This document shows positions 44,080 through 60,092 of a DNA stretch of 64,000 bases, piece by piece. The notes beneath the pieces are model-generated. The model was not told the origin of the DNA. It saw only the letters and a program-made list of their open reading frames with translations, and ran no database searches. The stretch is from NCBI RefSeq assembly GCF_009763805.1, contig NZ_CP046804.1, positions 1,612,001 through 1,676,000 on the forward strand. Reading direction: 5' to 3'. This DNA comes from Vibrio cidicii (GTDB lineage: Bacteria; Pseudomonadota; Gammaproteobacteria; Enterobacterales; Vibrionaceae). Position 1 is the first letter of the stretch, and every line of letters begins with the position of its first letter. Position numbers and translations under genes: made by a program.

Positions 44080-45357
44080 ATGGATTTAGCCTTCGACCGC
44101 CGCCACATCTGGCATCCTTACACTTCAACCTTAACACCTCTGACCTGCTATCCGGTCAGTGCCGCGCAAGGTGTGACACTACAGTTGGAAGACGGTCGAA
44201 CGCTGGTTGACGGTATGTCCTCATGGTGGTCAGCCATTCATGGCTATAACCATCCGCACCTTAACGCTGCGGCGCACGCTCAGATTGATCGAGTTTCTCA
44301 TGTCATGTTTGGTGGCATCACACACCAACCCGCCATTAATCTGTGCAAGAAACTGCTATCACTCGCACCGAGCAACCTAGAGCACGTATTCTTAGCCGAT
44401 TCGGGATCGGTGGCTGTAGAAGTCAGTTTGAAAATGGCGTTGCAATATTGGCACGCCAAAGGCGAGTCTCGACCTAAATTCCTCACGTTACGCCACGGCT
44501 ATCACGGTGATACGTTCGCCGCTATGTCGGTCACCGACCCAGACAACTCCATGCACTCTTTATACAAAGGCTTCTTACCGGAGCATATTTTCGCCAACTC
44601 GCCCACAGTCGGTTTTTGGGATGAGTGGAACCCAGACGATTTAGCCCATTTCGCCGAGCAAATCGACCAGCATCATACTCAGTTGGCGGCGGTGATCTTA
44701 GAGCCTATCGTCCAAGGCGCTGGTGGCATGCGCATCTATCATCCTGAGTTTTTAAAAGGTGTCCGAACGCTTTGTGACCAATATGGCCTGCTGCTGATTG
44801 CCGATGAGATCGCCACGGGTTTTGGTCGCACAGGCAAGCTCTTTGCTTGTGAACATGCTGATGTTCAACCGGATATTTTGTGCGTCGGAAAAGCGCTGAC
44901 GGGCGGTTATATGACGCTGTCCGCTACCCTGACCAGCAAGCAGGTCGCCGACACCGTGTGCAGCGGGGAAGCAGGCTGCTTTATGCATGGACCAACATTC
45001 ATGGGCAACCCCCTGGCCTGTGCGGTCGCAACGGCGAGTTTAGAGTTAATCGAACAAGAAGATTGGCGCAAGCAAACGAGTGAGATTGAACGGCTGTTTT
45101 CTCAATTACTGCCATCACTGCAAGCCTACCCAATCGTCAAAGAGACGCGCTGGCTAGGCGCGATTGGCGTGGTTGAAACTCATCGTCCAGTCAATATGGA
45201 AGTGATCCAAGCTCTGTTTGTCGAGCTCGGCGTATGGATTCGTCCATTTGGCAAACTGATCTATATCATGCCGCCCTTTATCAGCAAGCCAGAGCATATT
45301 GAACAACTGGTCAACGCAATTGAAACCGCGCTTCAGCGTGCAGAGTGTTTTGTTTAG
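44080..45357 (+). CDS. bioA: adenosylmethionine-8-amino-7-oxononanoate aminotransferase
   Basis: Transfers the amino group of SAM to KAPA to give DAPA. I start at the ATG at 44080 (MDLAFDRRHIWHPYTS) and not the TTG upstream; 425 residues. Features: SSWWSAIHGYNHP, LRHGYHGDTFAAMSV, ADEIATGFGRTGKLF, the PLP lysine in CVGKALTGGYMTLSA, and the HGPTFMGNPLACAV end motif. Divergent from bioB. Confidence 0.96.
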   Translation: MDLAFDRRHIWHPYTSTLTPLTCYPVSAAQGVTLQLEDGRTLVDGMSSWWSAIHGYNHPHLNAAAHAQIDRVSHVMFGGITHQPAINLCKKLLSLAPSNLEHVFLADSGSVAVEVSLKMALQYWHAKGESRPKFLTLRHGYHGDTFAAMSVTDPDNSMHSLYKGFLPEHIFANSPTVGFWDEWNPDDLAHFAEQIDQHHTQLAAVILEPIVQGAGGMRIYHPEFLKGVRTLCDQYGLLLIADEIATGFGRTGKLFACEHADVQPDILCVGKALTGGYMTLSATLTSKQVADTVCSGEAGCFMHGPTFMGNPLACAVATASLELIEQEDWRKQTSEIERLFSQLLPSLQAYPIVKETRWLGAIGVVETHRPVNMEVIQALFVELGVWIRPFGKLIYIMPPFISKPEHIEQLVNAIETALQRAECFV

Positions 45358-45371
45358 CTACGAGATAACAA

Positions 45372-45393
45372 AAACCCAGCGCAGAGGCTGGGT
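45372..45393. terminator. terminator between bioA and serS
   Basis: AACCCAGC / GCTGGGTTT stem with A-rich left flank. It sits between convergent genes; the left A run makes it best for serS. Confidence 0.65.
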
Positions 45394-45413
45394 TTGATAT
45401 TGATTTGATGAGA

Positions 45414-46784
<1,371 letters not shown>

Positions 46785-46812
46785 TTAACCGAACAAATGT
46801 ATCCAAAAACGC

Positions 46813-48163
46813 CTACTTTTCATAGCGCTTTTGTGGGCTATTTGCGTCTAAATTAGCCAGGTAATCTAACTTTTCCGCGATTTTGCCCTCTAAACCGCGG
46901 TTTGTTGGCTGATAGTACTTACGTGATGCCATTTCTAATGGAAGGTAGCGTTTCTCCCGCGGCGTAAGCCCCGGGCTCATCGTGCGCGTAGCGATAGCCT
47001 TCACCGTAGCCGAGATCTTTCATCAGTCCGGTTGGCGCGTTGCGCAAATGGAATGGTACCTCATATTCAGGCAAATTGTGGGCATCGGCCAGCGCTTGTT
47101 TCCACGCGGTATACACGGCATTACTTTTCGGCGCGCAGGCTAAGTAGACGATCGCCTGTGCAATAGCGCGTTCACCTTCTGCCGGACCTACACGGGTGAA
47201 ACAATCCCACGCGGCGAGTGCCACTTGCATCGCTCTGGGATCCGCGTTACCAACGTCTTCAGAAGCGATCGCCAGCAGACGGCGGGCAATGTAGAGCGGA
47301 TCACAACCTGCGGCAATCATTCGCGCAGCCCAATACAAGGCCGCATCGGGATTCGATCCGCGAATCGACTTATGCACCGCGGAGATCAGGTCGTACCAAA
47401 TATCGCCTTTGTTATCAAAGCGAGAGACTTTCTCTCCCGCCACTTCGGCCAACAGCGCCAAGGTGATCTGTTTTTCGCCTTGCGCATTCTCTTCGGCCAT
47501 GTCGTAGAGCAGTTCCAGATAGTTGAGTGACATTCTCGCGTCACCATTCACCAATTCAGCAAGGCGACTTAGGACGTTGTCGGCAAAATGCGCAGAAATG
47601 TTACCCAATCCGCGCGACTTATCTTCTATGGCTTGACGCAGCGCAAGCAAGATTTCATCGCTACTAAGTGACGTGAGCTTGTACACTCGCGCTCGCGACA
47701 GTAATGCGTTGTTGAGTTCAAAAGAAGGGTTTTCCGTGGTCGCACCAATAAACGTCACCGTGCCATCTTCAATGTGGGGCAAAAAGGCATCCTGCTGAGA
47801 TTTATTAAAGCGGTGCACCTCATCGACAAACAAAATGGTTCGTCGCCCAGCAAGTTTGTTTTCACGCGCTTTTTCAATCGCCGCACGGATCTCTTTGACC
47901 CCCGATGTCACCGCAGAAACACGCTCAACTTCCGCATTGGCGTAGTTTGCCGCCACTTCAGCCAAGGTGGTTTTACCCGTGCCGGGTGGTCCCCAAAGAA
48001 TCATCGAGTGCAAATGGCCGGCTTCCAATGCTCGGCGCAGCGGCTTTCCCGGCCCGAGAATATGTTGCTGGCCGATATACTGCTCAACCGTTTCTGGCCT
48101 CATACGAGCAGCAAGGGGACGAAAATCCTCGTCCCCTGAAAAATCTAACGTGTAATTGGTCAC
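46813..48163 (-). pseudogene. rarA: replication-associated recombination protein A, +1 frameshift near C-terminus
   Basis: AAA+ ATPase (MgsA/RarA) of the clamp-loader class acting at stalled forks. Walker [15 protein letters not shown] and Walker [17 protein letters not shown] lie in the first 120 residues, and [12 protein letters not shown] (sensor 1) follows. The frame breaks after GAYAAGE. Removing one T from GTTTC at 46950-46954 (GAAAC coding) continues as [15 protein letters not shown] to KRYEK, giving 449 residues. It is followed in the usual Vibrio order by serS. Confidence 0.93.
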
Positions 48164-48169
48164 GAGCGA

Positions 48170-48766
48170 TTAATTCCTTTGATCATCCACTTCCACTCCC
48201 TCTGGAATGGCGAAGGTAAATCTGTCGGCATTCGGTTTGCCCAGCTTCACTTGGCTGAACTTGAACAGCCCTTTTTGGCCGTCTTGCTCAATCACATTAA
48301 AGCCATTGACTATGCCTTTGGCATCAATATCGATTTGAAACTGGCCTTGAGTCGAATCGACTGCTTTCGGACTTAAGGTAAAGACATTGCCTTGTTGCTC
48401 AACGCGATAATTCTGCCAATCACTGGCTCGATTGCGTGTTAGTAGTACAAAGGGGGTTTGCTCCGTCGCTTGCTCTTGCCAGTAAATGCTGACCTGTTCA
48501 ATAAAAGGGCTGTAGTACCAAAGCGTTTTGCCATCAGAAACTAACAGGTTTTCATCCGGAAAAGTGGTGTTCCAGCGAAACAGACTCGGACGAGCAATTT
48601 CAACGGTTCCTTCCCCTTCCATAATGGTTTCCCCTTCGGGGCTGAGGACCGTTTGGGAAAATTGGGCACTAAAGCCATCGTTGATCGCCAAGCGGTTGCT
48701 GAGCTCCTCCTGTGGGGAAGCCATTACCGACGCGCTTAGAAACATCAACGTAAACCATTTCTTCAT
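48170..48766 (-). CDS. lolA: outer-membrane lipoprotein carrier protein
   Basis: Periplasmic chaperone that ferries lipoproteins from LolCDE to LolB. 198 residues with a signal peptide (1-16, ending SVMA). Mature features are [35 protein letters not shown] (including the conserved Arg near residue 60), [13 protein letters not shown] and a beta-rich end. It lies between ftsK and rarA as in other gammaproteobacteria. Confidence 0.95.
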   Translation of the reverse strand: MKKWFTLMFLSASVMASPQEELSNRLAINDGFSAQFSQTVLSPEGETIMEGEGTVEIARPSLFRWNTTFPDENLLVSDGKTLWYYSPFIEQVSIYWQEQATEQTPFVLLTRNRASDWQNYRVEQQGNVFTLSPKAVDSTQGQFQIDIDAKGIVNGFNVIEQDGQKGLFKFSQVKLGKPNADRFTFAIPEGVEVDDQRN

Positions 48767-48836
48767 TTTTCTACCTTTCTACAACTTGTGGCGAGAAAAC
48801 TCGTGTTATTGGACGGCGATTCAATCCGTAAGTTCA

Positions 48837-51720
<2,884 letters not shown>

Positions 51721-51865
51721 AAATCAACTTGAATCATTATTAATCTGAAACACTCCGAGCGGCCAAAGCCGCTCGGATTAATAAGTTGATTTAACCACAT
51801 CGAAAGGAAAAACCCAACGTCTCGTCTGCGAAAGCAGGCATATAACCTGCTTTCCTTACAAGAAT

Positions 51866-52360
51866 TTAACGGGTTTTAATCACCAGCTGATTGCTTTGCT
51901 TCACTTCTTCCATAACAACGTAGGTTCGCGTGTCGTTCACACCTGGTAGGCGCAAAAGCGTGTCACCCAACAATTTACGGTAGGCCCCCATGTCAGATAC
52001 ACGAGTTTTCAGCAAATAGTCGAAGTCACCAGAAACCAGATGACACTCTTGGATATCATCCAGCTTTTGCACTGCGGTGTTGAATTGCTCAAACACATCC
52101 GGTGCACCACGGTTTAACGTAATCTCAACAAATACCAATAGAGAAGCGTCAAGATACTGGGGGTTTAACAACGCGGTATAACCCGTGATGTATCCTTGAC
52201 GTTCGAGACGGCGCACACGCTCCAAACACGGCGTTGGTGAGAGGCCTACGCGTTTTGAGAGTTCTACGTTTGAAATTCGACCATCTTTCTGCAATTCATT
52301 CAAAATATTGCGATCGATTCGGTCTAGATCCTTGGACGGCTTTTTGTAGTTGTCTGCCAT
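51866..52360 (-). CDS. lrp: leucine-responsive regulatory protein
   Basis: Global regulator of amino-acid metabolism. 164 residues, with the N-terminal HTH (KDGRISNVELSKRVGLSPTP, then CLERVRRL) and the C-terminal RAM/ACT-like domain (LVFVEITLNRGAPD; VSGDFDYLLKTRV). Almost residue-for-residue like E. coli Lrp, also next to ftsK, so it is the global Lrp and not a local paralogue. Divergent from ald across 156 bases. Confidence 0.97.
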   Translation of the reverse strand: MADNYKKPSKDLDRIDRNILNELQKDGRISNVELSKRVGLSPTPCLERVRRLERQGYITGYTALLNPQYLDASLLVFVEITLNRGAPDVFEQFNTAVQKLDDIQECHLVSGDFDYLLKTRVSDMGAYRKLLGDTLLRLPGVNDTRTYVVMEEVKQSNQLVIKTR

Positions 52361-52516
52361 TTTTTATTCCACCTTATTACTTCCTTGCAAAAAAATATAC
52401 TACAACTTTTTAATATTCAGTATCAAATTTTATTTAAACCCATCTATACTAGGCGTTAATTCGACAATACTACCCTACACATAGTCAATACAACCATAAT
52501 AACTTAAGGAGTCAGG

Positions 52517-53641
52517 ATGATTATTGGCGTTCCAAAGGAAATCAAGAACCATGAATACCGTGTTGGCATGATCCCAGCCAGCGTGAGAGAAGTGATCTCT
52601 CATGGTCACCAAGTGTTTGTTGAAACTAATGCCGGCGCAGGCATCGGTTTTTCAGACGATGACTATATTGCTGCAGGCGCATCCATTCTTCCTACTGCTG
52701 CTGACGTATTTGCGAAAGCAGAAATGATTGTAAAGGTTAAAGAACCTCAAGCTGTCGAACGTGCAATGCTTCGTGAAGGGCAAATTTTATTTACCTATTT
52801 ACACTTAGCCCCAGATTTTCCACAAACTGAAGAGCTAATCAAGAGCAAAGCTGTCTGTATAGCCTATGAGACTGTAACAGATCATATGGGTCGCTTGCCA
52901 CTACTCGCACCGATGTCTGAAGTTGCTGGTCGTATGTCTATCCAGGCTGGCGCACAGACTCTTGAGAAGTCTCACGGCGGTTGTGGTCTTCTTCTGGGCG
53001 GTGTACCTGGCGTTGAACCAGCAAAAGTCGTTGTTATCGGCGGCGGCGTTGTGGGCGCGAACGCAGCGCGCATGGCGGTTGGTCTACGTGCGGATGTCAC
53101 TATCCTTGACCGTAGCGTAGACACGCTTCGTAAACTGGACGAAGAATTCCAAGGCCGCGCTAAAGTGGTTTATTCTACAGAAGATGCGATCGAGAAGCAC
53201 GTTCTAGAAGCGGATCTTGTTATCGGTGCCGTATTAATTCCGGGTGCAGCAGCGCCAAAACTGGTAACCAAAGAACACATTGCGAAAATGAAGCCAGGCT
53301 CGGCGGTAGTTGACGTGGCGATTGACCAAGGCGGCTGCTTTGAAACATCTCACGCGACCACTCACGCAGAGCCGACTTACATCGTTGATGATGTGGTTCA
53401 CTACTGCGTAGCCAACATGCCAGGTGCAGTTGCACGTACGTCCACTTTCGCATTAAACAATGCCACTCTCCCTTACATCGTGAAACTGGCTAATCTGGGT
53501 TACCAGCGCGCGCTGACCGACGACAAAGGCTTCTTAAAAGGCTTAAACGTCATTCACGGCAAAGTGACTTGCAAAGAAGTCGCAGACAACTTCAACCTTG
53601 AGTACATCGCACCAGCTGACGCTATTGCTATGTTCAACTAA
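52517..53641 (+). CDS. ald: alanine dehydrogenase
   Basis: NAD-dependent, reversible deamination of L-alanine to pyruvate. 374 residues starting [18 protein letters not shown] with the substrate Arg; [12 protein letters not shown], and the NAD fold [18 protein letters not shown] with ILDRS. It lies divergent from lrp, so control by Lrp or alanine is likely. Uninterrupted, ending ADAIAMFN. Confidence 0.96.
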   Translation: MIIGVPKEIKNHEYRVGMIPASVREVISHGHQVFVETNAGAGIGFSDDDYIAAGASILPTAADVFAKAEMIVKVKEPQAVERAMLREGQILFTYLHLAPDFPQTEELIKSKAVCIAYETVTDHMGRLPLLAPMSEVAGRMSIQAGAQTLEKSHGGCGLLLGGVPGVEPAKVVVIGGGVVGANAARMAVGLRADVTILDRSVDTLRKLDEEFQGRAKVVYSTEDAIEKHVLEADLVIGAVLIPGAAAPKLVTKEHIAKMKPGSAVVDVAIDQGGCFETSHATTHAEPTYIVDDVVHYCVANMPGAVARTSTFALNNATLPYIVKLANLGYQRALTDDKGFLKGLNVIHGKVTCKEVADNFNLEYIAPADAIAMFN

Positions 53642-53679
53642 AGTTTCTCTGCTAGTCGAACACTCAGCTAGAAACACAA

Positions 53680-53708
53680 AAAGCTCGCGACTAACGCGAG
53701 CTTTTTTT
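53680..53708 (+). terminator. rho-independent terminator of ald
   Basis: AAGCTCGCG / CGCGAGCTT stem followed by a T run, 40 bases after the ald stop. Confidence 0.9.
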
Positions 53709-53775
53709 ATTCTTTTAACTATATAACTTATGACAAAATAATCTATTGGGAAAATAATTTCAGCGCAATGTCACT

Positions 53776-54991
53776 TCACAAAAGCGACTTTCGAGCTTGG
53801 ATCAGCAGATTCCTTGGTGTAACCCTGCGTTCGCAAAAGGTGAATAGATCGACATGATAGCCGTGCTGCTGCAAAAAAAGCGCTCGATCATAGACTAGCC
53901 ACATTTCCAACGGACGCTGAAAAATTTGCTGCACTAGGCTCAACCGCTCCATACGCCAGAAGCGCTCTTCACCCAATGTCTCAAAGCGGGCATAGTCGAC
54001 CTTAGGTAAAAGTAACGACTTTTGCGTCGCGGCCCAGTGACAAAATGCTTCAAAACCGGCATTTAACTGCGATTTTTTAATACTGGGCACAGGTACATAC
54101 TCTTGCAACTGCATCTGTTTCTCGGCATAACAGATCAAAAGCCAGTCGATAGATCATTTCCTGCTCACGTTGGCGTTTGACACGCTCACCACCGGTAACG
54201 GTTTGTTGCAGAGGAATGCGTAGCTCTTTTTTACTCAGCTTCAGTTTGGATTGCTGCGCGGGTATCGATAACGCTTGATAAGCTTCATCCTGAATTAAAT
54301 GATAACAACAGGGGGCAATACTCATCGCGGCAACGTTAGCGCTCGTACCTTGCTGTATCAGGCGGACATGAAGATCACCACAAGCATGAAGTGCAACCGC
54401 ATGTTGATTGGAATGAAAAAACCGCTTAGATTGCTCATCAAACGCGTCGCCTTGGACAAATGACATCTCTAAATTGAGCTCGTTTGCCGCCTTCTGGCCC
54501 TCTTCACACAAGGCATGCTGATATTCAAAACTGATAACCGGTTGTTGACTTGCGCCCGCCAACACGCGTCCAAGATACCCTTTCCCCGCACACCATTCTA
54601 ACCACGAATCACCAGCGTGGTTATCCAGACAAACGGCTCCCATCGCGGTAATTTGCTGCAACTTTCGACCTGGAATACCGTTGCTAATCATCGATGATAG
54701 GCTAATTTGCCTTTTGTTGAGCGAAGCAACATCCGCCATATCCTTGACAACAGATAAACTGGGGAAGAAAGGCTTTAACTGCTCCTCCAGTATTTCTGGC
54801 TGTGTTTTAAGTTGTGCGATTTGCTGATGGCTCAACAGAGACAACCAACTGCAAAGTTCAGGATGGGAAACTTGCCAAGGCAGTGTGTTGGCTAAACTGC
54901 GATGAAAAGGTTCGAAGCGCCAGAAATCTTCGTTTTCCAGCAACCAGTCGTTTATGAATTGAAATTGAGCCTGCATACTTCCCCCAAACAA
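53776..54991 (-). pseudogene. PCCYH-type SAM-dependent methyltransferase, split by a one-base insertion
   Basis: The first frame has SAM motif WLEWCAGKGYLGRVLAG, ALHACGDLHVRLI and MSIAPCCYHLI, the signature of the Methyltransf_32 family (METTL25-like). It ends in an unrelated tail after FDLLCRE. The second frame resumes with QMQLQEYVPVPSIKKSQL and ends QARKSLL. Removing one T from GTTTC at 54117-54121 (GAAAC coding) joins them as CREQMQLQEYV, a 404-residue protein. The substrate is not known to me. It lies between ald and cysB, convergent with ald. Confidence 0.85.
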
Positions 54992-55030
54992 GCAGATATT
55001 TTGGAGGAAGTCGATACGATTGGAAAGCGC

Positions 55031-56341
<1,311 letters not shown>

Positions 56342-57106
56342 ATGAATATTGGTTTAATTATCGCTTTGGTCGCCGTATTACTGGTTTTGGTTCTTGGTTA
56401 CAACATCATGCTCCAGTACAAGGTCAAAGTGGAAACCGCGAAACGACAAGAATCCGCCCGCTACGTTGCTATCATTGATGCCACAGAAGAGCTGATTGGT
56501 CATGCGCACCATATTCCTTTTAGCAAGGAATTGCTTGTCTGCCTTAACAATCGCATCTTGGATGCGCTGGAAAACATGGCGGCGTTAGATCCTAAGAGCA
56601 AACAACTCGCACAGCGAGTTGAAGGCATGAAGCAGCAAATTGAACATCTGAAGAATAACTATCAAGGCGGCGAAAGCACCGCGTTTAAAGTGCCTACCAG
56701 CGACAAGCAAGCCATTGTGATGCTCAAATTGGTTAAGCGTTTACGTGATACCATTCGAAATGAACACAACAAAGGCCGTTTTGAAACCCAAGCCTACGTA
56801 GAAGAAAACGCTCGTTTGGAAACCATGCAGATCCGCATTAACATTGAAAACGTGATTAAACGTGCCAATGACTCGATTGCTCGTGGGCAAGCGGGTACCG
56901 CGGTACAGCTGCTGCGTAAAGGCATTGACGTCCTCAGTACTAAAAACGACGCCTACTCCATCCAAGCCAAAGAGAAGCTTGATATGATGCTAAGTGAGCT
57001 CGATAAACGTCGTTCCGACAAGCACGCTGAAGAGTTGCAGCAGATGGAAGATAAAGAGCGCAATAACGATATGGATGCACTCTTCGGTGACAAGAAAAAG
57101 TGGTAG
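56342..57106 (+). CDS. membrane-anchored coiled-coil protein of unknown function
   Basis: 254 residues. One N-terminal membrane helix (about 4-24, IIALVAVLLVLVLGYNIML) is followed by an all-helical, highly charged cytoplasmic part (KSKQLAQRVEGMKQQIEHLK; ARLETMQIRINIENVIKRAND; LDKRRSDKHAEELQQMEDKER), so likely an inner-membrane coiled-coil protein. It resembles conserved Vibrio proteins sometimes labelled DNA repair protein; I see no nuclease or helicase motif that would justify the label. Next gene downstream was miaE. Confidence 0.75.
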   Translation: MNIGLIIALVAVLLVLVLGYNIMLQYKVKVETAKRQESARYVAIIDATEELIGHAHHIPFSKELLVCLNNRILDALENMAALDPKSKQLAQRVEGMKQQIEHLKNNYQGGESTAFKVPTSDKQAIVMLKLVKRLRDTIRNEHNKGRFETQAYVEENARLETMQIRINIENVIKRANDSIARGQAGTAVQLLRKGIDVLSTKNDAYSIQAKEKLDMMLSELDKRRSDKHAEELQQMEDKERNNDMDALFGDKKKW

Positions 57107-57132
57107 AATCCGCTTACAGGTTTCCAATCAAC

Positions 57133-57156
57133 AAGGTCGCCATTGGCGGCCTTTTT
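57133..57156 (+). terminator. rho-independent terminator
   Basis: GGTCGCC / GGCGGCC stem with an ATT loop followed by TTTTT, 28 bases after the coiled-coil gene. Confidence 0.85.
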
Positions 57157-57175
57157 ACTTTGTTAGAACAGAACT

Positions 57176-57322
57176 ATGATCAGTCTCGATGCCTATCAGG
57201 AGCTACTCGCGCCTATCCACGCTTTTTTGCACTGTGAAACACCGGATGAATGGGTTGAGCAAGCCAAAAAGCCAGAAAATCTAGCCACTATTTTGATCGA
57301 TCACTTACTGTGTGAGCTATAG
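57176..57322 (+). pseudogene. miaE: 5' fragment of miaE (tRNA-(ms2io6A)-hydroxylase), cut by insertion
   Basis: ATG at 57176 opens 48 codons (MISLDAYQELLAPIHAFLHC ... LIDHLLCEL) ending in TAG at 57320-57322. This is the N-terminus of MiaE, the di-iron enzyme that hydroxylates ms2i6A37 of tRNAs; Salmonella MiaE reads similarly (LLAPI.AFL.C, then LLTDHLICELKAAQTA). The conserved CEL is followed immediately by foreign A+T-rich DNA and the recombinase gene, so the element is inserted after codon 48. The remaining about 200 codons should lie at the far end of the element, outside the window. Confidence 0.82.
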
Positions 57323-57377
57323 GCGTAGGTGTGCAGTTTGGGTATAATTATCTCAAAGTAACTAAGGAAGCTGAGAG

Positions 57378-59043
57378 ATGACTGAGGAAAAACAACGATT
57401 TGCAGTTACATATCAAAGATTTAGTAGTGTTAGACAGGTCGGTAACAGTTCTTTAGATCGACAAACAGACACACAAAAAGCTTGGTTAAGACAAAATCCT
57501 AACGTAACTGTGATTGATAATTTTGTGGACAAGGCAATGTCGGGTTGGAGCGGCAAGCATCTAAAAGAGGGTTCGCTTGGTCAGCTCATGAAAGCGATTG
57601 AAGACGGCATTATTCAGCCCGGCACTCTAATTCTGGTTGAACACTTTTCGCGTCTCACAAGACAAAACATCGACAATGCAGAAGAGCTTGTAAAGCGTAT
57701 ATGGAAAGCTGGTATTACTCTCGTAACAGTTTCGAGACAATACAGAGTATCCACCAGAGGCAGTAAATAACATGTCTCTTCGAATCAGATTGATCGTTGA
57801 AATGGAACAAGCTTTTAAAGAATCAGAATGGCGTTCCGCAAAGGTAAAAGCAAGTTACATTCGTAGAGAGAAGTTAGCGAAAGAAGAAGGTAAAGCACCA
57901 AGGATTCGAAAGCCTTTTTGGTTAAATCCAGATGGCACACTCAATCACTTACACCAAGCTGTAAAAGATATGTTCAACTGGTATTTAGAAGGTTTGGGGC
58001 AACAACGTATAGTTGTTAGATTGAGAGAAAAATATACAGATACAGCGATTCAAAAAATCAATCCATCTACTGTAATGCGCTGGATTCAATCTGAAATCGT
58101 CAGAGGATATTGGAGAGGAAACAGAGTTTATGAACCTGCTGTTGATGATCAATTATTTTTCGATGTTCAAGCAATTCATAAGTCAAGATTATACAAAAAT
58201 GTAAAACCTGATCGTCAATGGCCACTTTCAGGACTTATGCAATGTGGTGTTTGTGGCAGAGGAATGTCGATACAAAAATCAGGAAAATCAAATCCTGTTG
58301 TTCGTTGCAGCTCTAAGCAAAGAGATCACTCTTGCAATAGAAAAACTACATTCCCCTACTTTATCGTTCACATGTACATGATGACACACGTTTTACAACA
58401 TGCGATTCGCCTACACTCAGATAAATCATCAAACAAAGGCTTGCAAATCGAGTTAGGTAAAGTCGAGCGCAAATTAGCTACAACTCGAAAAAAACTTAAT
58501 GACGAAAAAGAGTTTTACAACAAAGCATCGAACGAAGGGCAAAATACAACCATGATTTTGCAACTTATGAATGAGACTTATCAAAAAATTGAAGAGTTAG
58601 AAGAACAAGAAAAAAGTTTAAAAGCTTCATTGAAACAGAGTAATCGTGCAGTTTCAGCAGAGTCTCGTGATTTACTTTTTACGCCAGAAACTTTTAATCT
58701 CGAAATGCATAAATTGGGATTTAAAATCGTGGTTGGGGAAGAGGTACTTAGCACTATAGGTTTTGATAAACCTGTTTCTAAAATGGTGTATTTAGGTTAT
58801 TGCAGAAAAGAAAGAGCTTATAAATATGCTGATGCTTCAAGCGATTTTGTGAAAGTATGGCCTTCATCATTAGTAACTGATGAGCTGCTAAATATGCAAA
58901 TGTTGAAAAATTATATCAATAGTTCGAGCGGTCTTAAATACATTTGGGATCACATATATGACGACGATCTTGAAGAAAAATTGAAAAAACGTTCAAACGA
59001 GAAAAAGGAAAAAGAAAAGAAATTAAAAGAAAAGGGTGAATAA
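57378..59043 (+). pseudogene. large serine recombinase (integrase of the element), +1 frameshift
   Basis: N-terminal resolvase domain with the catalytic serine in YQRFSSVRQVGNSSLDRQ and LVEHFSRLTRQN (frame 57378-57770). It is followed one base out of frame by the recombinase domain (IRRPF-like RIRKPFWLNPDG, YLEGLGQQRIV), a zinc ribbon (CGVCGRGMSIQK, CSSKQRDHSC) and a coiled coil (about residues 350-430). Removing one T from GTTTC at 57729-57733 gives TLVTVRDNTEYPPEAVNNMS and a 554-residue protein. The ATG at 57772 that seems to start a second gene is therefore internal. It presumably integrated the element into miaE. Confidence 0.9.
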
Positions 59044-59083
59044 AATTCACCCCTATTCTGGTTAAAACAATCTTTAAGCTATG

Positions 59084-60031
59084 CTACGAATCTAACTGAA
59101 CATAGGTTTTAGATTTACCAACAAAACTTTCTTTGACCAAGATCCAACGGCTCCCTTTCTGCACTTTTTCAAAATCACCACGATAAAATTTCTCATGTTG
59201 CAAATTACGAAAATGCGCACTGCGAATATGTTCAGACATTTTATTAGAAGGTTCATAATCAAAATATGAAGCATTCCAATAATCTCTTGTGGTTTTTTCA
59301 GGCATTCTAAACTTTGCTTGATGAGGAAAACCATTAACTAAATATTTATTGTCAGTTGCAGAATTAAAAATCAAAAGCTGCACTGCGATCTTCATTAGTG
59401 TGTTTGTTGTTAATTGTTCTATATCGTTTAATCTTTGATCTACAATTGTCGATAGTTCAGATGATTCTTTCACGCCATCATCTAACTTTGAGATGATTTC
59501 AGAAACATCAACGCAACTTCTGTAAGTCACATCTTTGATCTTATAACTGACAGTAATTGAAATGTTAATCTCAGGATTTCTCTGAATCTTCAATCCCGTT
59601 AGTTCACCAAACGGCACATGAACCTTCTGATACATTTCTTCTTCTGAAAGGACTGTGATCTGACAAGGATAGAGCTTGATGTTCTGACCATTGACCTTTA
59701 CATACGTGTCTTTTTCAAAACAAAGTGCAAACGTTTCAAAACCTTCTGGCGGTCTAATCGTAGCGTTTAAATTTGAAGTGAACTTTGCGCGATTCAGCAT
59801 TTCGACAATCGATTTATTTACAAAAACAAGTTTTCTACTTTGTTCATAAAACAATTCTTCTGCGTTTGTATTGATTCCCAAAACATCATCTAACTGATTT
59901 GCTAAGTATGAATCTTCAACTAAAAACTCTTCAAATGATGGAACATGACCAATCATTTGTTTTAGCATTTTTACAGTTTTTTTATCAGACAGAACAGTTT
60001 GATATTTAGTTTTAAAAATATCGTATTTCAT
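59084..60031 (-). CDS. protein of unknown function with AcrVA2-like C-terminal motif
   Basis: 315 residues, no signal peptide or membrane helix. The tail (about 268-306: HIRSAHFRNLQHEKFYRG, then SRWILVKESFVG) follows the pattern H.R..H.R....G....R.I.V..FVG. That pattern ends the AcrVA2 anti-CRISPR of Moraxella and many related phage or plasmid proteins. The rest (LNATIRPPEGFETFALCFEK and so on) I cannot place. The gene sits between the recombinase (convergent) and umuC. A link to anti-CRISPR or to mRNA binding is only a suggestion. Confidence 0.55.
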   Translation of the reverse strand: MKYDIFKTKYQTVLSDKKTVKMLKQMIGHVPSFEEFLVEDSYLANQLDDVLGINTNAEELFYEQSRKLVFVNKSIVEMLNRAKFTSNLNATIRPPEGFETFALCFEKDTYVKVNGQNIKLYPCQITVLSEEEMYQKVHVPFGELTGLKIQRNPEINISITVSYKIKDVTYRSCVDVSEIISKLDDGVKESSELSTIVDQRLNDIEQLTTNTLMKIAVQLLIFNSATDNKYLVNGFPHQAKFRMPEKTTRDYWNASYFDYEPSNKMSEHIRSAHFRNLQHEKFYRGDFEKVQKGSRWILVKESFVGKSKTYVQLDS

Positions 60032-60092
60032 GATTCACCAACAAAGTTAATTTGATGTTTTAAAATTATCAGGACCAATCAAAAAGAACAAT

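Noticed and set aside
57772..59043. A separate recombinase gene starting at the ATG at 57772
   Set aside because: The upstream frame reads on in the correct phase (RDNTEYPPEAVNNM) up to this ATG, and the resolvase domain precedes it one base out of frame; it is one gene with a single-base insertion.
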